DNA of 64,000 nucleotides from an uncultured Alphaproteobacteria bacterium (GCA_902600895.1 CACKLF010000003.1:20510-84509), one strand, 5' to 3'; shown: positions 47,385 through 58,754, counted from the stretch's first letter. Numbers and translations are program-made. The notes: generated by a model from the letters alone, not told the origin.

Positions 47385-48431
47385 ATGGCTTTTAAAAAAC
47401 ATTCAATTACGTACCAAAATTCTGGGGTAAATATCTCAATGGGTAATAAATTTGTAACAAATATAAAGAAAATTGCCAAGTCAACACAAAATGACGGAAC
47501 AATAGGTTCAATTGGAGCTTTTTCAGCGCTATTTGATCCGAAACCTTATAACTTTAATGATCCAATATTAGTTTCAGCTACAGACGGTGTTGGAACAAAA
47601 CTGTCCATAGCAAATGAAATGAATTCCCATAAGGATATAGGAATTGATTTGGTAGCCATGTGCGTAAATGATATCATTTGCCAAGGTGCAACCCCACTTT
47701 TTTTTCTAGATTATTTAGCATCAGGAATTCTTAATCCAGAAAAATTTAGCTCAATAATCTATGGAATTGCTGAAGGGTGCAAAGAATCTCGGTGTTCTTT
47801 AATAGGTGGTGAAACTGCTGAAATGCCTGGTCTTTATAAAGAGCAGGACTACGATCTTGCTGGTTTCGTTGTGGGAATGGTAGAGCGCCAAAACATACTT
47901 CCTCAAAAAATTGAAGAGGGCGACATGCTGATTGGTTTACACTCAAGTGGTCTGCATTCAAATGGGTTTTCTTTAATTAGAAGAATGCTATCTAATCTTA
48001 ATATTAATGTTCATTCTAAGAGTCCGTTTTCAGGAAATATACTTGGGGAAGATCTTTTGATACCCACACGAATATATGTGAGGCAGGTTCTAAATGTCAT
48101 TCAGAAAAAACTAGTTTGCGGAATTTCTCACATTACTGGTGGAGGTTTAGTTGAGAATATAGAAAGAACTTTACCTAAGAATCTTGTGGCACGAATTAAC
48201 CTGTCAATTATTAAAATTCCAGAAATATATGAATGGATAAAGAAGACTGGGACCATTTCAGAAAATGAAATGCTAAAAACCTTCAATTGTGGAGTTGGTT
48301 TAGTAATGGTAGTTAAAAGAAACCAAGTAGAAAAACTTATTGATGAATTAGCAGTATGGAAAGAAAGACCAATAATGTTGGGAGAAGTCATAGCAGGACC
48401 AAAATCAGATATCAAGGGCTCCCTATTTTGA
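47385..48431 (+). CDS. purM: Phosphoribosylformylglycinamidine cyclo-ligase
   Basis: ATDGVGTKLSIANEMNSHKDIGIDLVAMCVNDIICQGATPLFFLDYLASG, ALIGGETAEMPG-type motif, LHSSGLHSNGFSL. Confidence 0.97.
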   Translation: MAFKKHSITYQNSGVNISMGNKFVTNIKKIAKSTQNDGTIGSIGAFSALFDPKPYNFNDPILVSATDGVGTKLSIANEMNSHKDIGIDLVAMCVNDIICQGATPLFFLDYLASGILNPEKFSSIIYGIAEGCKESRCSLIGGETAEMPGLYKEQDYDLAGFVVGMVERQNILPQKIEEGDMLIGLHSSGLHSNGFSLIRRMLSNLNINVHSKSPFSGNILGEDLLIPTRIYVRQVLNVIQKKLVCGISHITGGGLVENIERTLPKNLVARINLSIIKIPEIYEWIKKTGTISENEMLKTFNCGVGLVMVVKRNQVEKLIDELAVWKERPIMLGEVIAGPKSDIKGSLF

Positions 48432-48997
48432 AAAAACCAGTGGCTATTCTGATTTCTGGAAATGGTTCAAACATGGAATGTTTAATCAAAAGTATGGACG
48501 AAACACATCCAGGATACCCTTTTCTTGTCATATCAAATAATAAAGATGCGCCGGGTTTGGAGAAAGCAAAAAAGCTAAATGTTCCAGTAAAATATATACC
48601 AAATAAAGATTTTGAGGCGAAATGCATTGATCATTTTAGGAAGAATAAGCCAGCAGTAATTTGCTTGGCTGGTTTTATGAAGGTGCTATCATCAGAATTC
48701 ATAAAAAACTTTGATGGAAAAATAATCAATATACACCCTTCTCTGTTACCAAAATACCCTGGTCTGAAAACTCATGAGAGAGTAATTAGCGCTAAAGAAA
48801 AATTATCAGGATGTACGGTACATATAGTTAATGAAAAAATTGATCAAGGGCCAATATTGGGCCAGAAGAAGGTTAAAGTAGAGCTCTCCGATACCGTCAA
48901 ATCACTGCAAAAAAAAATACTTTCTCAGGAACACAGGCTCTACCCTGAGGTTCTAAAGAGCTTTCTCTCAACTAAAAATCAATTTACTGATGTATAG
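48428..48997 (+). CDS. purN: Phosphoribosylglycinamide formyltransferase (TTG start overlapping purM stop)
   Basis: KPVAILISGNGSNMECLI, ICLAGFMKVLSSEFIKNFDGKIINIHPSLLPKYPGLKTHERVI, GCTVHIVNEKIDQGPILGQ. Confidence 0.96.
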   Translation: MKKPVAILISGNGSNMECLIKSMDETHPGYPFLVISNNKDAPGLEKAKKLNVPVKYIPNKDFEAKCIDHFRKNKPAVICLAGFMKVLSSEFIKNFDGKIINIHPSLLPKYPGLKTHERVISAKEKLSGCTVHIVNEKIDQGPILGQKKVKVELSDTVKSLQKKILSQEHRLYPEVLKSFLSTKNQFTDV

Positions 48998-49420
48998 TTA
49001 ACCCACTATTTCATCTTTGGAAAAGAAGAACTCAATCTCAATTTTTGCATTTTCTATAGAATCTGATCCATGAATAGAATTCTCTCCTAAAGACAACGCA
49101 TAATCTTTACGAATAGTACCTTTGTCTGCCTCTGCAGGGTTGGTTGCTCCCATAACTTCCCGATTCTTTATAACAGCATCGGTACCCTCTAAAATTTGCA
49201 CAACTACTGGCTCAGAAATCATAAAATCGCAAAGCTCTCTAAAAAATGGCCGGTTACTATGAATGGCATAAAAACTTTCAGCTTGCTCCTTTGTCATTTT
49301 GATTCTTTTTTGAGCAATAATGCGAAGACCAGAATCCTCAAGTCTTTTGCAAATTGCTCCAACTAAGTTTCTCTTTGTAGCATCTGGCTTTATAATCGAA
49401 AATGTTCTTTGTTTTTGCAT
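48998..49420 (-). CDS. ndk: Nucleoside diphosphate kinase
   Basis: [64 protein letters not shown]. Confidence 0.97.
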   Translation of the reverse strand: MQKQRTFSIIKPDATKRNLVGAICKRLEDSGLRIIAQKRIKMTKEQAESFYAIHSNRPFFRELCDFMISEPVVVQILEGTDAVIKNREVMGATNPAEADKGTIRKDYALSLGENSIHGSDSIENAKIEIEFFFSKDEIVG

Positions 49421-49503
49421 ATATAACCTCAAATATTTAAAATTTCATTTATCATATAAATATATGATCTGAAAGTTATTATATTATGTAATAACCTTTA
49501 AGC

Positions 49504-50967
49504 CTAACTTTCAAAATTTAGTTCAATAAATTTACTCAGCCCCCTTACACCCCAACCTGTGGCACCAGCAGGTGATAATTCTGTGCTGCTATTTTTATAA
49601 GATACCCCAGCTATATCCAAGTGAACCCAAGGCGTAGCTCTTTTTACAAAATGCTTTAAAAACATTGCAGCAGTTATTGCGCCACCCAGTCTACCGCCAG
49701 AATTTTTAATATCAGCGACCCTGGAAGTAATTTGCTTCTCAAACTCATCATCTAAGGGTAGTTCCCAAACCTTTTCTTTAGATTTTTGAAATGCCGAAAT
49801 AAGGTCATTCTTAAAAACATTGGAATTAGAGAATAATCCACAATATTCCTGACCCAGTGCAACTTCTACAGCACCTGTCAATGTTGCAATATCAATTATG
49901 CCGGATGTTTGATATTTTTTTTGGCAATACCAAAGTAGGTCAGCAAGCACCAACCGACCTTCGGCATCCGTATTTACAACTTCAATGGTATCACCCTTAT
50001 ATGAATTAATGATATCGCCTGGTTTCATAGCATTACTACTAGGCATATTTTCAACTAATCCTAACAACCCCACTACATTGGATTTAGACTTTCTTAAAGC
50101 TAAAGTTTTAAATAAGCCAGCAATTACTGCAGCTCCACCCATATCACCAGTCATTTCCTGCATACCATTAGCCGGTTTCAAGGATATACCACCAGAGTCA
50201 AACATAACTCCCTTTCCTATGAGGGCTAATCTTTTTGCTGATCGTGGCCTCCCATTAAATTCTAATAAAACAACCCTCGCCGGATTAACTGAACCTTTTG
50301 CTACCGCTAATAAAGCATTCATTCCAATTTGTTTTAAAGTTTTCTCAGAAAGTATTTTTACTTCAATACCAAAGTTTTCTAACTGTTTAAGATTGTCTGA
50401 AAAGTTCTCAGTGTTTAAATGATTGGAAGGTTCATTAGTTAAGTCTCTAGCATAAAAAACACCACTACAAATTGACTTTATTTTTCTTTCTATAATTGTT
50501 TGTGTGTTTTTTTGGTCTAAAATTATGCAAGAGCAACTTTTATTACTGTTTCCAGTCTTATATTTGCTAAAGGTGTAAGAACGAAGTATTAAATTAATTA
50601 AAAACTCAGACATTAGCAAGTTTGGTTCACAAATTAATAAAGACTCTTTGGATTCGATTAAGCCACTTAATTTTGAACCAAGTTTACCACGCATATTTGA
50701 TGTGTGGTTTTGGTTTGAATACACAAAAATTAGCTCTCTAGCAGATAAATTACTTGGCAGGCTAATTTTTACAAAATCTTTAGGTTTAATTTTGTTTGAT
50801 GCAGGATGATTGTTAATGCACTTATAAATTTCTTTTATTATTTTCATATCTTTACCGTAGCTAAACACACTAGAATTTAAGTCTTCACAGACCACAACTA
50901 TGGTTCCCTCAAAATCTCTTAGTGAAATTTCTGAAGGCCTTTTGAAAATAAAATCATTAATCTGCAT
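49504..50967 (-). CDS. pepA: Leucyl aminopeptidase
   Basis: IGKGVMFDSGGISLKPANGMQEMTGDMGGAAVIAG, NTDAEGRLVLADLLWYCQ, GATGWGVRGLSKFI. Confidence 0.96.
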   Translation of the reverse strand: MQINDFIFKRPSEISLRDFEGTIVVVCEDLNSSVFSYGKDMKIIKEIYKCINNHPASNKIKPKDFVKISLPSNLSARELIFVYSNQNHTSNMRGKLGSKLSGLIESKESLLICEPNLLMSEFLINLILRSYTFSKYKTGNSNKSCSCIILDQKNTQTIIERKIKSICSGVFYARDLTNEPSNHLNTENFSDNLKQLENFGIEVKILSEKTLKQIGMNALLAVAKGSVNPARVVLLEFNGRPRSAKRLALIGKGVMFDSGGISLKPANGMQEMTGDMGGAAVIAGLFKTLALRKSKSNVVGLLGLVENMPSSNAMKPGDIINSYKGDTIEVVNTDAEGRLVLADLLWYCQKKYQTSGIIDIATLTGAVEVALGQEYCGLFSNSNVFKNDLISAFQKSKEKVWELPLDDEFEKQITSRVADIKNSGGRLGGAITAAMFLKHFVKRATPWVHLDIAGVSYKNSSTELSPAGATGWGVRGLSKFIELNFES

Positions 50968-51061
50968 GCTCTTTTCCAGAAAAAGTGAGTGTTATAAGTG
51001 GTTAAAGTACATTAAATGAAATATAATCATCTATTAATAACATCTAATGCATTAGGCAAAA

Positions 51062-52183
51062 ATGATCAATCGACTTACGAAATATATTTTTTTTGAACAA
51101 ATCAAACCCTTCTTTTTCTTTTTAGGAGTTATGGCGGGTATCATTTGGCTTGTAAAATCTTTGCCAAGTTTAGAGTATGTTATCGAATACAACCAGCCTT
51201 CAGTTATTTTTATTCAAGTTATTTTTTTTATCTTACCAACTGTACTTCTGGTCGTAATACCATTTGCTGCGATGGCAGCAACAACATTTACATTAAACAG
51301 GTTATTATTAGAAGCTGAATTAATTACAATAATGAATTCTGGTTTAACAAACTTCCGTCTATTACGCCCATTTTTACTATTTAGTATTACAGTGTCTATT
51401 ATTCTTTTTATTCTGGTGTTTTATCTTGCTCCCAATAGCCAAAGAAATCTCCGAACGATAATGCATGAGGCAGGAAATAACATACAAGAGCAGATGATGA
51501 AAATTAAAAAATTTTACTCACCTACCACAGATATAAATGTGTACATAGGCAGATTAAACGAAGATGGTAAATTAGAAGACATACTAATTACTGACGAGAG
51601 AGACAAAAATCTTTCAATCACTTATTCTGCAAATTCTGGGAATATGATTATTGATGGTTCTGATATTGAGTTAGAGTTGGAAAATGGAACAATTCAAAAC
51701 TATAGTAGAAGCGAAGATACGTTAGTTTTAACAAATTTTAGTGCACTAAAACTAAACATTTCAGATTCTTTAGTGCAAAATAATTCAGTTCAATTTGGAC
51801 CGTCAGAAATGTCACCATTACAAATGATAAATAAATCAAAAAGTTTCAGTGGTACGGTTGCAAAAAAATATGTGGGTGAGGCTCATCTCAGATTAGTTTT
51901 AATATTAACACCGGTCAGCTTATGTATTTTCTCTTTTTCACTATTTTTATTAGTTGGTTATAGACGAAGGGGTTATTCGCTTTTAATCTTTGCAATTTTT
52001 TCATACGGAACCTGTATGCAAAGTATTACTTTTGCCAGTAAATCCCTATATCTATCAGATAAAATTCATTGGCAAATTATCTACATGCCCACGCTTTTTA
52101 CCCTAGCCTTTTCGCTAGCAGCAATTAAATGGGCTTCAACAACTTTAAAGCTGATTTCAATAGATAAGAAATTGATGTATTAA
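51062..52183 (+). CDS. lptF: LPS export permease LptF
   Basis: YjgP/YjgQ-family topology, first of the lptF-lptG-lptD series. Confidence 0.9.
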   Translation: MINRLTKYIFFEQIKPFFFFLGVMAGIIWLVKSLPSLEYVIEYNQPSVIFIQVIFFILPTVLLVVIPFAAMAATTFTLNRLLLEAELITIMNSGLTNFRLLRPFLLFSITVSIILFILVFYLAPNSQRNLRTIMHEAGNNIQEQMMKIKKFYSPTTDINVYIGRLNEDGKLEDILITDERDKNLSITYSANSGNMIIDGSDIELELENGTIQNYSRSEDTLVLTNFSALKLNISDSLVQNNSVQFGPSEMSPLQMINKSKSFSGTVAKKYVGEAHLRLVLILTPVSLCIFSFSLFLLVGYRRRGYSLLIFAIFSYGTCMQSITFASKSLYLSDKIHWQIIYMPTLFTLAFSLAAIKWASTTLKLISIDKKLMY

Positions 52184-53286
52184 TGAAGATAATTTTTTAC
52201 ATAAGTAGCCAATTTATGCGAGCCGTTGCAATATCATCATTAGGTATAATACTCCTGATCATGTTATTGGATGGTTCTGATCAAGCAAATTTTATGTCTG
52301 CCAGAGGCATTCCCCCTCTTTATGGATTTTACAATTCCTTGTATCGATTGCCAGATTTTATTTTAAAAACTCTACCATTGATCATACTAATAAGTGGAAT
52401 GATTACTTTCATTAAACTTTCAAAATCACTTGAAATTATTGCTGCAAAAACATCAGGAGTTACCTTTACAAATATACTTATTGGCCCAATAATTCTAACA
52501 TTAATGATTGGTTTAATAACAACTACTTTGCTCAACCCACTTGCTTCATTGTCAAACTCTTTTTCACATCAATATTTAATTTCCCTAGGAGTAACAAAAC
52601 CTGCTGAAATACAACTCAATACAAAAGGTATATTTCTTCGAGAGGCTTTGAAATCCGGTTTTATAGTCACTAGAGCAGATAAAATAAATAGAATTGGAAC
52701 CATTCTTTATAATGTAAATAGACTGGAATTTAATGGAGACAATATTCTAGAGAAGAGGGTACAAGCACCTAAGTCCCAATTAATAGATGGGGTTTGGGTA
52801 TTTAAGGATGCTACTATTTGGCAAACGAACTCAATTAACGACATAAAAAATATTTCAAAATATACTCGTTCAGAGATAAAATATTATACAGAAGTCACTC
52901 AAGAACAAATTCTAAATAGCTTTTCCGATCCAAGCATGATCAGTATTTGGAACCTACCAAAGTTTATTCACCAACTCCAAACTTCTGGGTTCGAGGCTCG
53001 TAAACATCTTCGATATTTTCAAACTGAATTGGCAAGACCATTAATACTATTAGCCATGCTATTGATTGGCTGTGCTTTTACCACCACTTCTACGGTAAGG
53101 AAGTCAATTTCAGTAATTATTGTTCTCTCTTTAATGTCTGGATTTGGCTTATACTCTTTTGACCGTCTAATTGCATCTTTAGCGGATAACAACCAAGTAC
53201 CAATATTTATATCGGCAGTTGGGCCTCCACTTTCCGGAATATTTTTATCATTATCAATTTTAATTTTTCGAGAGGAAGCCAAATAA
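52183..53286 (+). CDS. lptG: LPS export permease LptG
   Basis: YjgQ-family; PLIILISGMITFIKLSKSLEIIAAKTSGVTFTNILIGPI; one-base overlap with lptF. Confidence 0.9.
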   Translation: MKIIFYISSQFMRAVAISSLGIILLIMLLDGSDQANFMSARGIPPLYGFYNSLYRLPDFILKTLPLIILISGMITFIKLSKSLEIIAAKTSGVTFTNILIGPIILTLMIGLITTTLLNPLASLSNSFSHQYLISLGVTKPAEIQLNTKGIFLREALKSGFIVTRADKINRIGTILYNVNRLEFNGDNILEKRVQAPKSQLIDGVWVFKDATIWQTNSINDIKNISKYTRSEIKYYTEVTQEQILNSFSDPSMISIWNLPKFIHQLQTSGFEARKHLRYFQTELARPLILLAMLLIGCAFTTTSTVRKSISVIIVLSLMSGFGLYSFDRLIASLADNNQVPIFISAVGPPLSGIFLSLSILIFREEAK

Positions 53287-53289
53287 CCA

Positions 53290-55722
53290 ATGAGCACAAT
53301 TTCTACAAATCTACCCTTTACAATAAAAAGTTGCTGGTTTTTGGGTGTCGCACAATTATTTAATTGCAAGTTAATAATTTTAATTCCCCTATTACTCATA
53401 TTAAATTCCCAAATTGGTGCATCTCAAAATATAAGCAAAGATGGATTAATAATTTTATCAGATAAGGTTGAAGTTGATACCAATGAGGAGATAATGAATG
53501 CATATGGAAATATAGAAATATATTTTGAAGATAAAGTACTTAAAGCTAACGCGGTAAGATATAACAAAAAGGATAAAAAATTAATTATCGAAGGTCCTAT
53601 TAAGATAAAATTTGAGGATGAAATAATCACATTAGCAGATAGCGCGACCCTTTCTGACGATTTGAGATCAGGGATTATATTTGCTGCCAACACACTAATA
53701 AATAACAGCTATCAAGTAAGATCGGAAAAGTTATCTCGTTTAAAAAGTGGTTCATCTGAATTTCTCAATACAATTACCAGTTCATGCCAGGTTTGTGATA
53801 AACAAACTTCACCTCTTTGGGATATTTCCGCTACTAAAGTTTACCATGATAAGAAAAAAAAGACTTTGACCTTTATCAATGCTCGATTTTCTATTCTGGG
53901 AATCCCTGTTTTCTTTACACCTTATTTAAGGACCCCTGAACCTGGTATAAAACGCGCAAGTGGGTTTTTGCCACCAGCTATTTCATTTTCAAGCTCGACA
54001 GGTTTTGGTATCAAACAGCCTTATTACCATGTTATTGACCGCTATTCTGATATTACGGCTTCAGTTGGACTTTCTAATGCAGGGATGACCGAATTAGACT
54101 TAGATTACAGAAAGAACTACAGTAATGGAAAGCTTAATCTTTTTTTTAAGATAGATCCATATGAAAGATCTCGTAAATTTTTCAAAGTATCTAAAATATC
54201 CTTAAATTCGAAATTTGAAGAGAATAAGACTGAATTATCATTGTTGGGATTTTTAGTTCCAAATTCAAATGGGACAAAAACTGAATCTTTTTTTCGGGTA
54301 AAGTCAACTACTAAAATTGATAACAATACAAACTTTTCTGTAAATCTCACGAACAATACAAACAGAGCCTTATTATCATCTTACAATTATACATCGGCTG
54401 ATCGACTTGTATCACAGATAAATATAACAAGAGTAAAACCAAAAAGTGTATTAGACGGTAGAATTTTTCTTTTTAGCTCTCTACGAAATGAAGATGTATC
54501 AGGAATGGAACCTCAGGCTTTGCCAGACTTATACTGGAGAAATTATGGCATTTTGAAAAAATATGATATTACCTACGGTCTTGAAACATCATTATTAAAT
54601 CTTGTTAGGTCTGAAGGACGAGATGTCTTTAGGCTGTCTTCAAAAGTAGATTTACAAAAGCAGTTTAAATTATCTAATGGTATTCAAACAAATAACATTT
54701 TTTATATAAGAGGGTCTGCTTACAAAATACAAGATGATAACAATTTCTCAAATCGTAGTGTCTTTACCTTAAGACCCGCATTGTCTACCGATATTACTTT
54801 TCCTCTGATTTATCAATCAAGAAACCAAAAAAATATAATAATTCCAAGGCTTCAACTAATTTACTCTGATGAGAGAAATTCAGGAAATATACCGAATGAA
54901 GATAGTGTAAATATAAATTTTGATGAAACAAATGTTTTTTCATTAAATAGATATCCAGGAATTGATTTTGCAGAAACTGGACTAAGGGCAAATGCAGGAG
55001 TGGACTTTCAATCCAATGTGAGCAAGTCATTCAGTTATACTTTTTCCATTGGAGAAATTTTTAGATTTAAACCTAGTACTCAATTTTCAGAGTCAAGTGG
55101 AATTGATGGCTACAGATCAGACATAATATTTTCGGCTAGAGCGTCGTTTAGACGCAATTATCCTAATATTGATTTAAGTTCGAAACTATTACTAGATCAG
55201 GATATGGCCCTTAAACTTAATGAAACTAGTCTGGTATGGTCAGAAAGCAATTACACAAATACAGGTAGCTTTGTATATTTAGTGAGGGATGAGGCTGAAA
55301 ATAGATCAAAGGATCAGGCTTATTTGAACTTTGGTACAAATTTTAATATTGGAAAAAATTGGAGCACAGCTCTGTCTTTGAATCATGACTTTATTAATAA
55401 CTACTTTTCTCGGTTTGATTTTAAAAGTGAATTTGTGCTAAATAATAATTGGACGGGTTCAATCTTGGCAAATAAGAATTTTTCAGAAACATCAATTGTG
55501 TCAAGTGAAACCGGGATTGGTTTTACATACCAAAATGAATGTCTGAAATTGGATTTTAGTTATATGGAATTTATAAATAAACCTATTACAAAAAATGAAT
55601 TCTTAATATCATTTAGTACACCGTTATTTTCTCTTGGAAGAGGAACACAAAAATCAAACTCAGGGTTATTCTTTCAAAATAGTAATTTTGATCCAAACTT
55701 CTCTGTTTGTGCTCAAAGATAA
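53290..55722 (+). CDS. lptD: LPS-assembly protein LptD
   Basis: OstA-like N-terminus (LIILSDKVEVDTNEEIMNAYGNIEIYFEDKVLKANAVRYNKKDKKLIIEGPIKI), TPYLRTPEPGIKRASGFLPP, beta-barrel C-terminus. Confidence 0.93.
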   Translation: MSTISTNLPFTIKSCWFLGVAQLFNCKLIILIPLLLILNSQIGASQNISKDGLIILSDKVEVDTNEEIMNAYGNIEIYFEDKVLKANAVRYNKKDKKLIIEGPIKIKFEDEIITLADSATLSDDLRSGIIFAANTLINNSYQVRSEKLSRLKSGSSEFLNTITSSCQVCDKQTSPLWDISATKVYHDKKKKTLTFINARFSILGIPVFFTPYLRTPEPGIKRASGFLPPAISFSSSTGFGIKQPYYHVIDRYSDITASVGLSNAGMTELDLDYRKNYSNGKLNLFFKIDPYERSRKFFKVSKISLNSKFEENKTELSLLGFLVPNSNGTKTESFFRVKSTTKIDNNTNFSVNLTNNTNRALLSSYNYTSADRLVSQINITRVKPKSVLDGRIFLFSSLRNEDVSGMEPQALPDLYWRNYGILKKYDITYGLETSLLNLVRSEGRDVFRLSSKVDLQKQFKLSNGIQTNNIFYIRGSAYKIQDDNNFSNRSVFTLRPALSTDITFPLIYQSRNQKNIIIPRLQLIYSDERNSGNIPNEDSVNINFDETNVFSLNRYPGIDFAETGLRANAGVDFQSNVSKSFSYTFSIGEIFRFKPSTQFSESSGIDGYRSDIIFSARASFRRNYPNIDLSSKLLLDQDMALKLNETSLVWSESNYTNTGSFVYLVRDEAENRSKDQAYLNFGTNFNIGKNWSTALSLNHDFINNYFSRFDFKSEFVLNNNWTGSILANKNFSETSIVSSETGIGFTYQNECLKLDFSYMEFINKPITKNEFLISFSTPLFSLGRGTQKSNSGLFFQNSNFDPNFSVCAQR

Positions 55723-55730
55723 GGTTTCAG

Positions 55731-56888
55731 GTGAATCAAACAAATCAAAAATTAACTCTTCCAGGTATCTTGAATATAACAATTTTAGCTATTTTGATAT
55801 TTTTTGGAAATATGGAACGGGTTCTTTCGGATTCTTTCAAGCCCCAAATAAGAGTCGGATCCAAAATAATTACCAAATACGATATTACTCAGAAACAAAA
55901 ATTTTTTTCAATTTTTTATGGTAAAGCATTTTCTGAAAAAGAAGCCATAGATGCTATAATTTCTGAGATAATAAAATTGGAACATTCTGAAAAGCAAGGA
56001 ATTCGAATTGATAGCTCATTTATATCTAGTCAAGTACTATCATTTTTAGATAAACCAGTAGGAAATAAACAGTTTAAAGATCTCATGAAAGAAAACTCTG
56101 TCGATGAAGAGTTTCTTTTTAACACAGTCAAATCCTCGTTATACTGGAATGAGCTCATTAAAAAAGAATTTTCAACCGCTTTAAATATTACTGAAAAAGA
56201 TTTACTTGAAATAAAACCTCAAGTAACAAAAGTTATTAACCCTAGAGTAAAAATATCTGTCATATTTATCCCCTATCAAATTCGTGGGAAACAAAACACC
56301 ATAAAATTAATGGACAGATTAGTTTCGGAAATTGACCAGGGAGCTAGTTTTTCAGTTCTTGCAAGAAGATTTTCAAAAGACACCTCAGCCAGAGCAGGTG
56401 GATCTTTAGAATGGAGAAACATATCACAGTTTAATGATACTGTTCAGAAACAGTTAAAGAAAACTAAAGTTGGAGATATCACTAAACCAATAAGTTTTTC
56501 GGATGGCATCTACCTATTTTTGCTCGAAAACCGTCAAACAACACTAAAACCTAATAATATCAAAACTTTAATAGAATATGTCTTGATACGCTCTTTTGAC
56601 CAAGAAGAATATAATTGCCTCTCCAAAAATAAGTATAATACTGAAGGGCCTTTTTTGTTAAATAATTTATCAAAAAAAACCAAAACTTTAATAGAAACAA
56701 TGAAAGTAAACGAACGAAAAAAATACAATGAAGAATATGATCTGCTTTTATGTAGAAAAGAATTGGATATATCTATGGATGAACGTGAAGAACTAAAATT
56801 ACAACTTGCTGCCGAAAAAATAAAAAAATTTGGAAATGGTCTTTATTTAAATCTAAGACAAAATGCATTGGTTTCATTTTATGAATGA
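55731..56888 (+). CDS. surA: SurA-like peptidylprolyl isomerase (GTG start)
   Basis: SKIITKYDITQKQKFFSI N-domain; parvulin motif ARRFSKDTSARAGGSLEWRNISQF; position between lptD and pdxA. Confidence 0.85.
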   Translation: MNQTNQKLTLPGILNITILAILIFFGNMERVLSDSFKPQIRVGSKIITKYDITQKQKFFSIFYGKAFSEKEAIDAIISEIIKLEHSEKQGIRIDSSFISSQVLSFLDKPVGNKQFKDLMKENSVDEEFLFNTVKSSLYWNELIKKEFSTALNITEKDLLEIKPQVTKVINPRVKISVIFIPYQIRGKQNTIKLMDRLVSEIDQGASFSVLARRFSKDTSARAGGSLEWRNISQFNDTVQKQLKKTKVGDITKPISFSDGIYLFLLENRQTTLKPNNIKTLIEYVLIRSFDQEEYNCLSKNKYNTEGPFLLNNLSKKTKTLIETMKVNERKKYNEEYDLLLCRKELDISMDEREELKLQLAAEKIKKFGNGLYLNLRQNALVSFYE

Positions 56889-57885
56889 GGAAAAAGATAT
56901 TCCTATAGCCATCACTCTTGGTGAGCCGGGAGGACTTGGCCCCAGGGTGATTCTTGAATCATGTAGAGAATTAATGCAGAAGGGTAAAAATTTTTTTTTC
57001 TTAATCGCTGATTTTGACAAAATTAAGCCATTAGCCGACAAATATAAATGTCCATTAGAAAAAATTCTTGATGAAGATGTTACAAAACGAAACAAAAATG
57101 CATTGGCAGTATTTGATTTTCCTTTTGAAAACCCAATTGTAAGTGGCCAAATTGATGAGAAAAATGCAAAAGCAGTAATAGGCATGATAATGAAGGCTGT
57201 AAACTTGATAAAAAATGGCCGAGCATCAGCAATGGTTACAGGCCCAATAAATAAAAATTCTATATCAAATGGTTTAGGAATAGAATTCAGTGGTCACACT
57301 GGCTTCCTATCTGAAATTTATGACAGGAAAGAAAAAGTTATTATGATGATGCAATCAGGTGATTTCAGGGTAGTACCTCTGACTGAGCATATTCCTCTCA
57401 ATTCAATATTTCAGCATATTACAAAACGCAATATTAAATCAGCCGTAAGAACTATTAACTCAAGCCTAAAGATGTATTGGGGAATTCCTATGCCAAAAAT
57501 TTTTGTATCCGGCCTAAATCCTCATGCTGGCGAAAATGGAACTATTGGGAAGGAAGAGGTAAATATTATAAAACCAGCCATTAATGAACTGTCATCCGAA
57601 GGTATTAATGTGTCTGGCCCCCACTCTGCTGACAGTATGTTCAATAAAAATGCCATAAAACATTATGATGCAGCTTTATGCATGTATCATGACCAAGCCT
57701 TAATTCCAATTAAAACTATGTTTTTTGACACAACGATAAACATCACTCTTGGCTTACCCATAATTAGAACGTCTCCTGGGCATGGGACTGCGATTAATGC
57801 TGTAAATTTAAAAAAAATAAATACTTCATCATTTAAAACATCTCTTTTAGAAGCCCAACGATTAGCCTCCTTCAAAAGAAATTAA
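56881..57885 (+). CDS. pdxA: 4-hydroxythreonine-4-phosphate dehydrogenase
   Basis: IAITLGEPGGLGPRVI, VTGPINKNSI, FSGHTGFLSEIY, SGLNPHAGENGTIGKEE, YHDQALIPIKTM, TSPGHGTA. Confidence 0.96.
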   Translation: MNEEKDIPIAITLGEPGGLGPRVILESCRELMQKGKNFFFLIADFDKIKPLADKYKCPLEKILDEDVTKRNKNALAVFDFPFENPIVSGQIDEKNAKAVIGMIMKAVNLIKNGRASAMVTGPINKNSISNGLGIEFSGHTGFLSEIYDRKEKVIMMMQSGDFRVVPLTEHIPLNSIFQHITKRNIKSAVRTINSSLKMYWGIPMPKIFVSGLNPHAGENGTIGKEEVNIIKPAINELSSEGINVSGPHSADSMFNKNAIKHYDAALCMYHDQALIPIKTMFFDTTINITLGLPIIRTSPGHGTAINAVNLKKINTSSFKTSLLEAQRLASFKRN

Positions 57886-57902
57886 TATTGCTTTATTAGA
57901 TT

Positions 57903-58715
57903 ATGGCTAGCAATTTAAACCTCTACAAAATTGGCGAAATTAAGGCAAAGAAGTCTTTAGGTCAAAATTTTCTCATTGATAACAATATTTTATCAAAAAT
58001 AGCTAAGCTAGATAATGGATTGTCTAATTCAACAATTTTAGAGATTGGACCAGGAATGGGTGCTCTGACCAAAAGGCTACTCAAAAACAACCCGCGAAAA
58101 ATCTATGCAATTGAAAAAGACAGACAATTTTTGCCATACCTAAATGAATTAAAAGATGAATATAATAATTTTGAGTTTGTTATTGCTGACGCTTTAAATT
58201 ACGACTACCGTTTTTTACTTAACAATAAATTAAAAATTTTTTCGAATTTACCCTACAATATAGCTACAAAGCTATTAGTAACATGGTTAAAATACAATAT
58301 AGACTCTAGGATGTGGGAAACTTTAATCTTAATGTTTCAGAAAGAGGTGGCTCAAAGAATAGTTGCTGATATAGGATCAAAAAGCTATGGAAGGTTGTCT
58401 TTATTAGCTGAATTGATGAGTGATGTGGAAATAGCATTTGATGTACCCAAAAATTGTTTTAGCCCTAAACCAAGAGTGGCTTCATCATTAGTTAAATTTA
58501 CAGCAATACCAAAACCCCGATATTCATGTAATTTTTTAAATTTAGAAAAAATAATCTATTTGGCTTTTAACCAAAGGCGAAAGGTAATTAAAAATAGCCT
58601 AAAACCACTTCATAAAGATGTTTCATCTATTTTGACAAAATGTAATATCTCCCCGTTGTCCAGAGCAGAAGTTATTACCTTACGCCAATATTGTGATTTA
58701 TCACTAGAATTTTGA
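57903..58715 (+). CDS. rsmA: 16S rRNA dimethyladenosine transferase
   Basis: AKKSLGQNFLIDNNILSKI, ILEIGPGMGALTKRLL, SNLPYNIATKLLV, FNQRRKVIKNSL. Confidence 0.97.
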   Translation: MASNLNLYKIGEIKAKKSLGQNFLIDNNILSKIAKLDNGLSNSTILEIGPGMGALTKRLLKNNPRKIYAIEKDRQFLPYLNELKDEYNNFEFVIADALNYDYRFLLNNKLKIFSNLPYNIATKLLVTWLKYNIDSRMWETLILMFQKEVAQRIVADIGSKSYGRLSLLAELMSDVEIAFDVPKNCFSPKPRVASSLVKFTAIPKPRYSCNFLNLEKIIYLAFNQRRKVIKNSLKPLHKDVSSILTKCNISPLSRAEVITLRQYCDLSLEF

Positions 58716-58754
58716 TGCTGGGAAATCATTGAAATAATTTGTTACCGTAACTTT

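Noticed and set aside
49421-49503. Apparent absence of holC between pepA and ndk
   Set aside because: Local gene absence is common and cannot be interpreted without the rest of the genome.
51062-58715. lptF-lptG-lptD-surA-pdxA-rsmA cluster with tight overlaps
   Set aside because: Conserved, well-known alphaproteobacterial arrangement; not unusual.
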